A DNA stretch of 64,000 nucleotides from Bacteroidales bacterium. GTDB taxonomy: Bacteria; Bacteroidota; Bacteroidia; Bacteroidales; WCHB1-69. A program made the translations under genes and the position numbers. Location of the stretch: the NCBI GenBank assembly GCA_016285145.1, contig JAEEQE010000001.1, forward strand, positions 113,922 through 177,921, read 5' to 3'. Under the pieces are notes generated by a model. The model had not been told where the DNA came from. It searched no databases and saw only the letters and a program-made list of their open reading frames with translations. The stretch's first letter is position 1; each line of letters opens with the position of its first letter. Of the stretch, positions 7,806 to 16,404 are shown one piece after another.

Positions 7806-9809
7806 ATGATTATGACACTTCAAGAATTCCAGGAAGATCTTAAAAGAGGTATCCCCAGCACATTGCCGGAGGCGAAACCATACGATCCAACCGTTAACCA
7901 CGCGCCCAAGCGCAAGGAAATCCTGACACAAAAGGAGAAAAAGCTCGCCTTGCGTAACGCGCTCCGCTATTTCGACCCGTCACTCCATGCGGCGCTGGCT
8001 CCCGAATTTGCCAAGGAACTGCACGATTACGGCCGCATCTATATGTACCGCTATCGTCCTGACTATGAGATGTATGCCCGTCCCATTGAGGCGTATCCCG
8101 CCAAATGCCGTCAGGCGGCGGCCATCATGCTGATGATCCAGAACAACCTGGACCCGGCAGTGGCCCAGCATCCCCACGAACTGATCACCTACGGCGGCAA
8201 CGGCGCCGTGTTCCAGAACTGGGCACAGTACCGCCTGGTGATGAAATATCTGTCGGAGATGACGGACGAGCAGACGCTGGTCATGTATTCCGGCCATCCG
8301 CTGGGACTGTTTCCCTCCCATAAGGACGCTCCCCGCGTGGTGGTGACGAATGGCATGGTGATCCCCAACTACTCCAAACCGGACGACTGGGAACGGATGA
8401 ATGCGTTAGGCGTGTCGCAGTACGGCCAGATGACGGCGGGATCTTATATGTATATCGGACCGCAGGGCATCGTGCATGGCACTACTATCACGGTGCTGAA
8501 TGCCAGCCGCAAGATTGGCGGCGAGATTGGCGGCAAGCTCTTCGTGACCGCCGGCCTCGGCGGCATGTCGGGAGCCCAACCCAAAGCCGGCAACATCGCC
8601 GGAGTGGTCTCCATCACCGCTGAAATCAACCCGTCGGCTACGCAGAAACGCTACGACCAGGGCTGGGTGGATGAGGTCCACTCCGATCTGGATGAGCTTT
8701 TCGAGAAGGTCAATGAGGCCCGTAAAAACAAAGTGGCCCGCTCGTTCGCCTATCAGGGCAATGTGGTGGACCTCTGGGAGTACTGTGCCGCCCATGACAT
8801 CCAGGTGGATCTGGGCAGCGATCAGACCTCCCTGCACAACCCGTGGGCCGGTGGCTACTATCCTGTCGGCATCTCGTTCGAGGATGCCAAGGTGATGATG
8901 GCCGAGCAACCCGAGGCTTTCAAGAAGGCGGTGGAGGAATCCCTGCGCCGTCAGGTGGCTGCCATAAACAAGCTGACCGCCAAAGGCATGTACTTCTTCG
9001 ATTATGGCAACGCTTTCCTTTTGCAGTCGTCGCGTGCCGGTGCCGACATCATGAAAGAGGACGGCACGTTCCGTTATCCCTCTTACGTGCAGGATATTAT
9101 GGGACCGATGTGTTTCGATTACGGTTTCGGCCCGTTCCGTTGGGTGTGTACGTCCGGCAAGCCTGAGGACCTGGAGGTTACGGACCATCTGGCCATGGAT
9201 GTCTTGAAAGAGATCAGTGCGACGGCTCCGGCGGAGATTTCCCAGCAGATGAAGGACAATATCACCTGGATCCGTGGAGCCAAGGAGAACCACTTGGTGG
9301 TGGGCTCGCAGGCTCGAATCCTCTATGCTGATGCGGAGGGAAGAACGCGCATCGCCGCCGCTTTCAACGAGGCGGTGAAAGATGGCCGGTTGAGCGCCCC
9401 CGTGGTCATTGGCCGCGACCATCATGATGTGTCGGGTACGGACTCGCCGTTCCGCGAGACCTCGAACATATACGACGGTTCCAGCTTCTGCGCCGACATG
9501 GCCGTGCACAACGTCATCGGCGATGGCTTCCGGGGTGCCACATGGGTTAGCATCCACAACGGCGGCGGTGTCGGCTGGGGTGAGGTGATCAACGGTGGCT
9601 TCGGTATGGTGCTCGACGGTACCGTTGAGAGCGACCGCCGTCTGCGCAGCATGCTCTTCTGGGATGTCAACAACGGCATCAGCCGCCGTGCGTGGGCACG
9701 CAACGACGGTGCCCTGTTCGCCATCAAACGCGCTATGGCCGCTAATCCCAACCTGCATGTGACGCTGCCCAACATGGCGGATGACAATCTGATTGATTCT
9801 ATCTTCTAA
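7806..9809 (+). CDS. hutU: Urocanate hydratase
   Basis: A 667-residue urocanase, which hydrates urocanate to imidazolonepropionate using bound NAD+ as electrophile, the second step of histidine degradation in the cytoplasm. The long conserved stretches ELITYGGNGAVFQNWAQYR, TAGSYMYIGPQGIVHG, GKLFVTAGLGGMSGAQP and FDYGFGPFRWVC (about 437-448) are characteristic. It is about 100 residues longer than the proteobacterial enzyme, as in other Bacteroidota. The other hut genes (ammonia-lyase, imidazolonepropionase, formiminotransferase) are not in the window. A second ATG lies two codons in. A lipoprotein gene follows after 17 bases. Confidence 0.95.
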   Translation: MIMTLQEFQEDLKRGIPSTLPEAKPYDPTVNHAPKRKEILTQKEKKLALRNALRYFDPSLHAALAPEFAKELHDYGRIYMYRYRPDYEMYARPIEAYPAKCRQAAAIMLMIQNNLDPAVAQHPHELITYGGNGAVFQNWAQYRLVMKYLSEMTDEQTLVMYSGHPLGLFPSHKDAPRVVVTNGMVIPNYSKPDDWERMNALGVSQYGQMTAGSYMYIGPQGIVHGTTITVLNASRKIGGEIGGKLFVTAGLGGMSGAQPKAGNIAGVVSITAEINPSATQKRYDQGWVDEVHSDLDELFEKVNEARKNKVARSFAYQGNVVDLWEYCAAHDIQVDLGSDQTSLHNPWAGGYYPVGISFEDAKVMMAEQPEAFKKAVEESLRRQVAAINKLTAKGMYFFDYGNAFLLQSSRAGADIMKEDGTFRYPSYVQDIMGPMCFDYGFGPFRWVCTSGKPEDLEVTDHLAMDVLKEISATAPAEISQQMKDNITWIRGAKENHLVVGSQARILYADAEGRTRIAAAFNEAVKDGRLSAPVVIGRDHHDVSGTDSPFRETSNIYDGSSFCADMAVHNVIGDGFRGATWVSIHNGGGVGWGEVINGGFGMVLDGTVESDRRLRSMLFWDVNNGISRRAWARNDGALFAIKRAMAANPNLHVTLPNMADDNLIDSIF

Positions 9810-9826
9810 ACCATTATAAAATCCTC

Positions 9827-10735
9827 ATGCTGAATAGGATGAAGCGTTGCAGACTCTTTTTGTTGTTGCTATGCTTGTTGGCACTGGTCGGCTGTAAGAA
9901 AAAACCGGAGCCGATTCAGATTACGCCCGACATTGAGAAGAACCACCTGCAGCGCAACCACATTTTCGGGCAGGTGAAGAGCATCCAGACGGCCACCTAC
10001 ATGATGGTGGACGATTCGCTCACTCTGACCGACACGACGCGTCTGGCATCGTTGCTCAAGAAACGGAAACCGAATCTTGTTTCGTACCAGCAATACACTT
10101 CCGACGGCTTCCTGACGCGCTTCGTCAAGTTGGACGAGCATCGTGACACGCTGATACGCCGCGAGTATCACTACAACGACCTTGCGCATCCGACGCGTTG
10201 GGAGGAGTACGACTCCACCGGCACGCAGGTGACGCACGGCAAATATCTGTACGATCGCAACCACTTCCTCATAGGCGAGCAGATTTACAGCGGCGACAGC
10301 ATCGCGATAGCCTTTTCCTACACGACTGACGGCATCGGCAATATCCTGACCAGCTCGCAGTCGTTCGGCGATGTGGTCACGCACACACGCAACCGCTATA
10401 ACGAGCAGGGACAGGTATATAAGATTACCGAGTGCGAGCCCAACGGGAAGGTGTTCAAGACTGTGACCATCGAATATGACAACTATGGCGATGAGGTCAA
10501 CCGTTGCGTGTATAAGTCCGGCAACCAGATGTTGGAATATACCTATAATCAGTACGATCAGGATGGACGGCAGATCAAGACCATCTACGAGGACCGCATC
10601 CACCACCGCAAGGAATCCCGTCTGTACATGGATTTTGACCCCGAGAAGAACTGGAATGTGGAAGTCCTGGTGGAGGACAACAGGATTGTTTCTGTGAGGA
10701 AACGGAAGATAAACTATTATTCAGTGGACAATTAG
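9827..10735 (+). CDS. Lipoprotein with YD/RHS-like repeats
   Basis: A 302-residue predicted lipoprotein: the N-terminal helix ends in the lipobox LVGC (cysteine 23; cysteine 19 if translation starts at the ATG at 9839). The mature part consists of repeating strands of YD-repeat type, seen in DSTGTQVTHGKYLYDRNHFL, YNEQGQVYKI, YDNYGDEVNRCVY and YDQDGRQIKTIYE. This matches short RHS-like surface proteins that fold as beta spirals. It lacks the toxin tip and core of true Rhs proteins. It lies 17 bases behind hutU in the same direction; a functional link to histidine use is not evident. Confidence 0.72.
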   Translation: MLNRMKRCRLFLLLLCLLALVGCKKKPEPIQITPDIEKNHLQRNHIFGQVKSIQTATYMMVDDSLTLTDTTRLASLLKKRKPNLVSYQQYTSDGFLTRFVKLDEHRDTLIRREYHYNDLAHPTRWEEYDSTGTQVTHGKYLYDRNHFLIGEQIYSGDSIAIAFSYTTDGIGNILTSSQSFGDVVTHTRNRYNEQGQVYKITECEPNGKVFKTVTIEYDNYGDEVNRCVYKSGNQMLEYTYNQYDQDGRQIKTIYEDRIHHRKESRLYMDFDPEKNWNVEVLVEDNRIVSVRKRKINYYSVDN

Positions 10736-10836
10736 AAGGAACTAAAGAGTTAAGAAACTAAGTGTATTGAACTTTAAGAATATTACAAACGGTATTTATT
10801 TCAACTTTTAATCTTTAAATTTTTCAACTAATAATT

Positions 10837-11274
10837 ATGGATTTAAGCAAAATCTTATCAATTACCGGAAAGGGCGGCTTGTTCAAACTCATTTCCCGCG
10901 CGCCCAACAATTTCATCGTGGAATCACTTGCCGACGGGCACCGTTTTCCGGCTTTCTCGCATGATGGCGTGGCCACGTTGGACAATATCGCCATCTTTAC
11001 CGAGGAGGGCGAAGTGTCGTTGCAGTCTGTTTTCCAATCTATTTATAAAAAGGAAAACGGCGCGAAGAAGGAGATGCCGAAGGACAACGACGCGTTGAAA
11101 GCCTATTTTGCCGAGGTGCTGCCGGAATATGACCGTGATCGTGTTTATGTTTCTAATATGAAGAAGGTTATCCTCTGGTACAACACCCTTGTTGACCACA
11201 ATATGGTGGATTTGGAAGAGGATAAGCCGGCAGAAGCCGAAGCATCTTCCGAGTCGGCAACGCCTGCGGAATAG
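10837..11274 (+). CDS. DUF5606 family protein
   Basis: A 145-residue cytoplasmic protein. The N-terminal 60 residues (DLSKILSITGKGGLFKLIS, then LADGHRFPAF and EEGEVSLQSVF) match the small DUF5606 family that is nearly confined to Bacteroidota. The middle contains a helix with ALKAYFAEVLPEYD, and the C-terminal 20 residues are acidic and disordered. The molecular role is unknown; conservation across the phylum suggests a core function. It is preceded by about 100 AT-rich bases without a recognisable promoter element. Confidence 0.8.
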   Translation: MDLSKILSITGKGGLFKLISRAPNNFIVESLADGHRFPAFSHDGVATLDNIAIFTEEGEVSLQSVFQSIYKKENGAKKEMPKDNDALKAYFAEVLPEYDRDRVYVSNMKKVILWYNTLVDHNMVDLEEDKPAEAEASSESATPAE

Positions 11275-11358
11275 CTTTTGATTGACGGATGGCCTGTGCC
11301 GGTGCGCTGACGGCGGCGGGCAAGGTCGTCCGATATTTTTCATGATAAATAACTGAGT

Positions 11359-12777
11359 ATGAAAGAGGAATACAATCGTGAAGGACACCGGGCCTGGGTG
11401 GTCTGGATAAGCCTGATAGCCGTAATCTTGATGGGTGTGGGCATTTTCTTTTACTATACCTTCTTGAGGCAAACGCCGGCGGCGTTGATTCAGGTGGTGC
11501 CCAACGATGCTGTATTCCTGTTCGAAATCCATGACCACGACGACTTTGTGCAGACGACCTACAAGGGCATCCAGCCCTGCCTGAACGAGTTGTTCGCCAT
11601 GGACGTGCTGCCCGCGTTCGAGACCGTAAGCGGTAAAATGGCCGCGTCGGATTTGCCCCTGATCATCTCCGGGCATGCCTCGGAAAATGGACTGTCGCTG
11701 CTTTTCAACGCGAGGGCGGACAAGCACGCGTTCCGCAAGCTGCTCCGCTCGCTCAGCATCGACCCTGCCAACTATACATCGTATGAGCAGTACAGGATTT
11801 ACACCTATGGCACGAATTATAAAAGCCTTAAATTCGTCTATTTTAATCATGTGTTGTCGGTTTCCGATAATATTGAACTGCTGAAAAAGGCTTTGTTGCA
11901 ACACACACATCCGAAGAATTTGCTGTCGGACAAGTCTTTCAGGAAATTGATTGAGGTGGCGGAGAAGAACCAGAAGCAGAATTGGCTGTTTGTCCATAAT
12001 CCGGTTTATTTCGACTTCCTGTCCACCTGGTTCAACGAATCGGTGTCCTCGGTTCTGGGAAAATTGAAAGTGTTATCCGAATGGTCGGGGTACCAGTTGC
12101 GCATCTCGCAGAACGAGGTCTTCCTGTCGGGGTATGCGACGGTTGACAATCCGAAGCTGGTTGATTTGGCGGGCCACGAATCCGTGGCAGAATATCCGGA
12201 TGAGCGTATGCCTTTCAACGCCATCTGGTATTATCGGGAGGCCATGCCGGACTACGCCGCTCACCGCTTCGCCATGCTCAATGATTCCAATGCCATCTTC
12301 CGTTACCTGATGGTCCCGCACGACACGCTGGGCAAAGCCTACAATCCATTTGAGGGCAGTGCCTGGACAGACAGTATGCGGTTGGCTTATCCGTCTGGCA
12401 TTTATCCGGTTACCGAAGACCTGCAGATGCCAGACGCTACGATTTTCGGGACGGATGTTTACCGCTGCTTCGCTGACCGCGACGGGTATTACGTCTTTGC
12501 ACCCTCCACGGAGGCGATGGACTTTTATTTGCGCGATTTGAGCCGAAATGGGGCGTTAGCCTCCAATCGCTACTATATGTTCGCCAGCACGAACACGGCT
12601 TCCGACAATCTGTTGGAATTCGATTATTTCAACTCCTCCTCGCAGCGACCGCTGCTACGTTTGTTGTCTGACAAGGGCAAAACATCCTTCCTGGGGCAGC
12701 ACTTGCGCGTGTTCTCCATTACCTGCAACGCGGTGGACGATGGTCTCGCCTCGGTGAACCTGTATGTTGGTCTGTAG
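11359..12777 (+). CDS. Membrane-anchored DUF3352-like protein
   Basis: A 472-residue protein with one N-terminal transmembrane helix (about residues 14-35) and a large extracytoplasmic domain. The repeated pattern, with PNDAVFLFEI early on, then long helices and LLKKALL, and the C-terminal IFGTDVYRCFADRDGYYVFA, resembles DUF3352-type proteins of Bacteroidota. That family assignment is from memory of its architecture and is tentative. Function unknown. It lies in the same direction as the DUF5606 gene, separated by 84 bases of GC-rich sequence. Confidence 0.62.
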   Translation: MKEEYNREGHRAWVVWISLIAVILMGVGIFFYYTFLRQTPAALIQVVPNDAVFLFEIHDHDDFVQTTYKGIQPCLNELFAMDVLPAFETVSGKMAASDLPLIISGHASENGLSLLFNARADKHAFRKLLRSLSIDPANYTSYEQYRIYTYGTNYKSLKFVYFNHVLSVSDNIELLKKALLQHTHPKNLLSDKSFRKLIEVAEKNQKQNWLFVHNPVYFDFLSTWFNESVSSVLGKLKVLSEWSGYQLRISQNEVFLSGYATVDNPKLVDLAGHESVAEYPDERMPFNAIWYYREAMPDYAAHRFAMLNDSNAIFRYLMVPHDTLGKAYNPFEGSAWTDSMRLAYPSGIYPVTEDLQMPDATIFGTDVYRCFADRDGYYVFAPSTEAMDFYLRDLSRNGALASNRYYMFASTNTASDNLLEFDYFNSSSQRPLLRLLSDKGKTSFLGQHLRVFSITCNAVDDGLASVNLYVGL

Positions 12778-12917
12778 TATGTTTTGGGGATAGGGGGGCA
12801 CGTCTCTTATTTATTATAAAACATTGTTGTAAAAGATAGTGTGCGGGAACGTCCGTTATCCATATTTCACGGTTGACAACTATTTGTAAAAGCGTGAAAT
12901 GGACCGTGCTTTTTCTT

Positions 12918-12925
12918 TACTTTTG
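12918..12925 (+). promoter_or_regulatory. -7 element TACTTTTG
   Basis: TACTTTTG located 81 bases before the next ATG. Upstream lies an inverted repeat ATTTCACG (12864-12871) / CGTGAAAT (12893-12900), which could be an operator or a weak hairpin. Confidence 0.5.
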
Positions 12926-13006
12926 TCTGCTAATTGTAGTTATTGACTTGTTGTGTCAAGGCAATAAATAATTGTTTTTATTGTTTATAGAATAAATTTT
13001 TGTGCT

Positions 13007-14674
13007 ATGAAAAAAATATTGTTGCTAATGCTCTGCGTGTTGGGCGGGTTGTCAGCCTTCGCCCAGGCCGAGAAGGCCAAGTATTATATCGAAGGTGATT
13101 ATTCCATCACTCAGGACCAGAATGGTCGCTTCGTTTATCAGCTTACCAATATCACCTCGCGCGGAATCACCTTCACTCCGGTGGAGACAATCTACGGAAA
13201 GGTGGAACCTGACGAGTCTATATCCTTCACCTTTGACAAGGCCAGCACCGACTATTCCGAGGGTTTCGCGGGTGGCCTGAAATTCTGGAAATGGCAGTAT
13301 AACGGGAAAACCAACACATGGCAACGCGACAGCGAGGTGAAGGACGCCCAGCAGAATTTCGAGACCGACAAGGTGATGGTGGTGATGCTGGTGCTCGACT
13401 GCAGCACATCCCTTGGCGAGACTAACTTCGAGAAACTGAAAAACAGCGCCACCAAGTTCATCAACATCCTCTACAATGCATCCCCCGACGGTAGCATCCG
13501 CCTCGGCATCATGGGTTTCAACACGATGGGTAACGCCGACAAGATGGTGCGCGAAATCGAACCCCTGACCGCCCAGTCGCGTGATGAGATGACCCGTTTC
13601 ATCCAAGGTCTTACTCTCTACAACAATACAGCCCTCTACTACGCGATGCGTAAAGGCGCTGACATGATTACCTCCTATGTGGATAAACTTTCACGTCCCG
13701 ATGCAGAAAAGTTCGACTACGCCTGCATGGTCTCCTTTACTGACGGTTACGACAATCACTCAATGGATCCTTCGTTGGGCGTTCCGGAAAAAGGTTTGGA
13801 AAACCCTTACTTCAAATATGTGCGCGACAATGTGGTGAATCGCAATATCAAAGGTTCCAACCTTAAAAGCTATGTGATCGCTATCCGCGGCAACGATGTG
13901 GCAGAAGACAATAAGTTGTATAAGTCTGTTTTCCAAGGGATTTCTTCCGAAGAACCCTTCTTGTTGGACGATTTTAGCCAGTTAGAGGCCCAGTTTGAGA
14001 AGATGGCCCAAGAGCTCATCAAGCGTTGGCAGAACCTGACCTGCTACGTGCCCAGTGCGCACCAAGGCAAGGTCCGCTGGACCCTTGGCAACGACTTTAC
14101 TGCCACTCCAGTGGAGACACCCGTCGAACCTGTTGTCGAGGATAAACAACCGCCCGCGGCAAAACCCTATAAGTCCTTTTTCGGATTGAACGCAGGATTG
14201 GATTTTGAAGTTGCACCTAAGTTCTTCGGCGGTCCCTCCGTCGGGTTGGACTTCGCTATTCCGAAGGAAAAATGTGCCATCGGCGGTCTTCTCTCAGTGG
14301 ATTATTGCATTGCCGGCCCTACACGGTTGGATGTTGGTCCACTGTTCCTGTTCGGCGACTATATGAACGCCAAAGCTTTTATGTTAGGTGCTGCTTTGGA
14401 TATGCGATTCCCGACTACAATGCTCAATCATGGAAAGAAACTGGAAGGTTATTTGTTTGATAGTGACCGTTTTGGTGCAGGAGTGATGTTGCGGCTCGGT
14501 CTGACTTTGCCCAGTCATCTCTATTTCTTTTTGGATGCCGCTTTTGGTGCAAACAAGTCATGGTATAATCCCGATGCGGCGACCCTTCAAGCAAATCCCG
14601 CCAGCACCAGTGTTTGGAAACGTTATCCCTACGTCAATTTCTCGTTGAACGTGGGCTATCGTTTCGGGAAGTAA
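13007..14674 (+). CDS. von Willebrand A domain protein with C-terminal beta-barrel-like region
   Basis: A 555-residue exported protein (signal peptide 1-21, ending SAFAQ). An N-terminal beta-rich region is followed by a von Willebrand factor A domain (about 120-340). The metal-site DCSTS lies in VMVVMLVLDCSTSLGE, and VSFTDGYDNHS supplies the later acidic position. After a proline-rich linker (VETPVEPVVEDKQPP) the last 170 residues show the alternating pattern of an outer-membrane barrel, ending in the aromatic NVGYRFGK. The protein probably displays an adhesion-type domain from the outer membrane or on the periplasmic side. The fusion order is unusual. It has its own promoter. Confidence 0.75.
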   Translation: MKKILLLMLCVLGGLSAFAQAEKAKYYIEGDYSITQDQNGRFVYQLTNITSRGITFTPVETIYGKVEPDESISFTFDKASTDYSEGFAGGLKFWKWQYNGKTNTWQRDSEVKDAQQNFETDKVMVVMLVLDCSTSLGETNFEKLKNSATKFINILYNASPDGSIRLGIMGFNTMGNADKMVREIEPLTAQSRDEMTRFIQGLTLYNNTALYYAMRKGADMITSYVDKLSRPDAEKFDYACMVSFTDGYDNHSMDPSLGVPEKGLENPYFKYVRDNVVNRNIKGSNLKSYVIAIRGNDVAEDNKLYKSVFQGISSEEPFLLDDFSQLEAQFEKMAQELIKRWQNLTCYVPSAHQGKVRWTLGNDFTATPVETPVEPVVEDKQPPAAKPYKSFFGLNAGLDFEVAPKFFGGPSVGLDFAIPKEKCAIGGLLSVDYCIAGPTRLDVGPLFLFGDYMNAKAFMLGAALDMRFPTTMLNHGKKLEGYLFDSDRFGAGVMLRLGLTLPSHLYFFLDAAFGANKSWYNPDAATLQANPASTSVWKRYPYVNFSLNVGYRFGK

Positions 14675-14681
14675 TGGATAG

Positions 14682-15803
14682 TTATATCTCAAAGGCATCC
14701 CCGGCGATGCCGTCGGCGAACCACAGGCCGGCTTCGGTAAGACGGAGCCGGCTTTCTGTTTCCGTGTAATGGGCCTGCGGCACTTTGGTGTGGAAATAGT
14801 CCAGCAGGGCATTGACGCGAGATGGGCCGAAACGCTCGCATAGCGCGTTGAGGCTTAGTCCCTTTCGGGTGCGCAGCGAGAGCAGCAGCGTCTCGTTAAA
14901 CAAGGCTTTTTCATCCAGCATCTCGCGTTCCTCATAGAGGATTCCTTCCCCGATGTTGTGCAGATATTGGCTCAGGTTTGCCGGATTCCACTGGCGGCTG
15001 TGGCCATCAAAGGAGTGTGCTGCCGGACCGAGGCCGAGGTAGGGCGTGTGGTCCCAATAGGCAGAATTATGGTGGGATTCATAATCAGCTATTGCGAAAT
15101 TGGACACCTCATAGTGTCGGAAAGGTGTCTGACGCAGGCGTTGACACAATTGTCTGTATTGACGGGCCGCCTGCTCGTCGTCCACGGGCGCGTGCTTTCG
15201 GTTTTGTATCTGTTTGTAGAGGATGGAGTTCTCCTCGGGGGTGAGGGCGTAGCAGGAAAGATGTCGGATGGGCATCGACAAGGCCGTTTCAATGTCCTCG
15301 GCCCATTGTTCGTCGGAACGTTCGGCCACGCCGTAGATGAGGTCAAGGGAAATGTTGTCGAAGCCGGCGGCGGCAGCATTGTGCACAGCCTCTGATGCTT
15401 GGGCAGCGGTATGCCGCCGCCCCATGAATCGCAATACCGGATCTTGGAAGGATTGCACGCCAATGCTCAATCGGTTGATGCCGAGGTCGTGCAGCATACG
15501 GCAGTAGTCGGGCGAGAGCTGCTCGGGATTGGCCTCTATGGTGATTTCCGCCTCCGGGGTGATCTGGAATGTGTTATGTGATGTTTGCAGTATGTCCGCG
15601 ATTTCCTCGCCCGACAGCAGGCTGGGGGTGCCGCCGCCGAAATAGATCGTGCGCACGGGATGGCCGGCCAGATAGGTGCTTCGCTGCACAATCTCTCTCT
15701 TCAACGCGGCGAGAAATACCTCTTTCTGCCGTGTGTTCGCCACAGAATAAAACCCGCAGTAGATGCACTTGCTGAGGCAGAAGGGGATGTGGATGTATAG
15801 CAT
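14682..15803 (-). CDS. hemW: Radical SAM protein HemW (heme chaperone)
   Basis: A 373-residue radical SAM enzyme. The cluster-binding motif is at the very start, PFCLSKCIYCGFYS (cysteines 9, 13, 16), followed by FGGGTPSLL and the SAM-binding EANPEQL. The C-terminal HemW domain carries ALTPEENSILYKQ and the HNSAYWDHTPYLGLGPAAHS segment. This family inserts or carries heme and has often been misnamed oxygen-independent coproporphyrinogen III oxidase; HemN proper is longer and has an extra cysteine. It converges on the von Willebrand A gene with 7 bases between stops. Confidence 0.9.
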   Translation of the reverse strand: MLYIHIPFCLSKCIYCGFYSVANTRQKEVFLAALKREIVQRSTYLAGHPVRTIYFGGGTPSLLSGEEIADILQTSHNTFQITPEAEITIEANPEQLSPDYCRMLHDLGINRLSIGVQSFQDPVLRFMGRRHTAAQASEAVHNAAAAGFDNISLDLIYGVAERSDEQWAEDIETALSMPIRHLSCYALTPEENSILYKQIQNRKHAPVDDEQAARQYRQLCQRLRQTPFRHYEVSNFAIADYESHHNSAYWDHTPYLGLGPAAHSFDGHSRQWNPANLSQYLHNIGEGILYEEREMLDEKALFNETLLLSLRTRKGLSLNALCERFGPSRVNALLDYFHTKVPQAHYTETESRLRLTEAGLWFADGIAGDAFEI

Positions 15804-15808
15804 TGGGG

Positions 15809-15857
15809 GAGAGTTTAGAGTTTAAAGTTTAGAGTTTAAAGTTTAGAGTTTAGAGTT
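15809..15857. repeat. Heptamer tandem repeat (GTTTAGA/GTTTAAA)n
   Basis: About seven imperfect heptamers alternating GTTTAGA and GTTTAAA, between the hemW start and the end of the four-helix-bundle gene. A related inverted (CTCAACT)n run lies on the other side of that gene. Confidence 0.75.
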
Positions 15858-16232
15858 TTTTATTAGGGAGTTTCGTAGTCCGGAGAGCATTTTTGCTGTC
15901 TCCTCAAAATTAGAGCCTATATCAATAAGCTCGTTTTCAGATATATAACCAAAGTCACAGGCTAATTGAAGTTCGCTATATGCTTCTAATAGCGATCCGT
16001 ATGAAATTTCAACGAAGTGTACTTTTTCTTTTGCAGAAAACCGTCCGCCACCTTCCGCCAAATTCGCAACAATAGATACAGAAGATCGACGGAGTTGATC
16101 TCCCAACGCGTATTTCTCTTCGGAAGGGAATTTTTTCTGTAGCGTATAAATTTCTTTCACCAATTGTCTTGCAGATTTATAAACCGATAATTTTTCAAAT
16201 CCAAAGTGTTCTTTCATGGTACTTTTTTGCAT
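15843..16232 (-). CDS. Four-helix-bundle protein (S23/IVP family)
   Basis: A 129-residue all-helical protein of the family first found encoded in 23S rRNA intervening sequences. The signature is strong: FEKLSVYKSARQLVKEIY, YALGDQLRRSSVSIVANLAEG and ISYGSLLEAYSELQLACDFGYI. These proteins form pentamers; their role is unknown. An alternative start at the sixth codon (MKEHFGFEKL, 16217) fits the family better. There is no rRNA nearby, so this is a free-standing copy. The gene sits between two low-complexity repeats, typical of an insertion into an intergenic region. Confidence 0.85.
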   Translation of the reverse strand: MQKSTMKEHFGFEKLSVYKSARQLVKEIYTLQKKFPSEEKYALGDQLRRSSVSIVANLAEGGGRFSAKEKVHFVEISYGSLLEAYSELQLACDFGYISENELIDIGSNFEETAKMLSGLRNSLIKNSKL

Positions 16233-16296
16233 CTATAACGTTAAAAACATGTTGATATTGCCTCCAAAATAATTTCCTGCTCAAATACTACTCTAA

Positions 16297-16322
16297 TCTC
16301 TTAACTCTCAACTCTCAACTTT
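16297..16322. repeat. Short tandem repeat (CTCAACT)n
   Basis: TCTCTTAACTCTCAACTCTCAACT, about three heptamers, immediately before the T-tract and -7 element of hppA. Its complement resembles the heptamers at 15809-15857. Confidence 0.65.
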
Positions 16323-16328
16323 TTTTAT

Positions 16329-16336
16329 TATCTTTG
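16329..16336 (+). promoter_or_regulatory. -7 element TATCTTTG before hppA
   Basis: TATCTTTG, giving a leader of about 60 AT-rich bases before the hppA start. Confidence 0.55.
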
Positions 16337-16404
16337 CCACTTTGTTTTAAAAACGTGAATTATAAACTAAAATCCAATCTATTAATAATTTAAATCAATT
16401 ACTT

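Noticed and set aside
8406-9758. A 450-codon open frame opposite hutU
   Set aside because: It is a GC-rich shadow of a strongly conserved enzyme gene.
15809-16322. Short repeats considered as a CRISPR array
   Set aside because: The units are seven to nine bases, adjacent without spacers, and no cas genes are present anywhere in the window.
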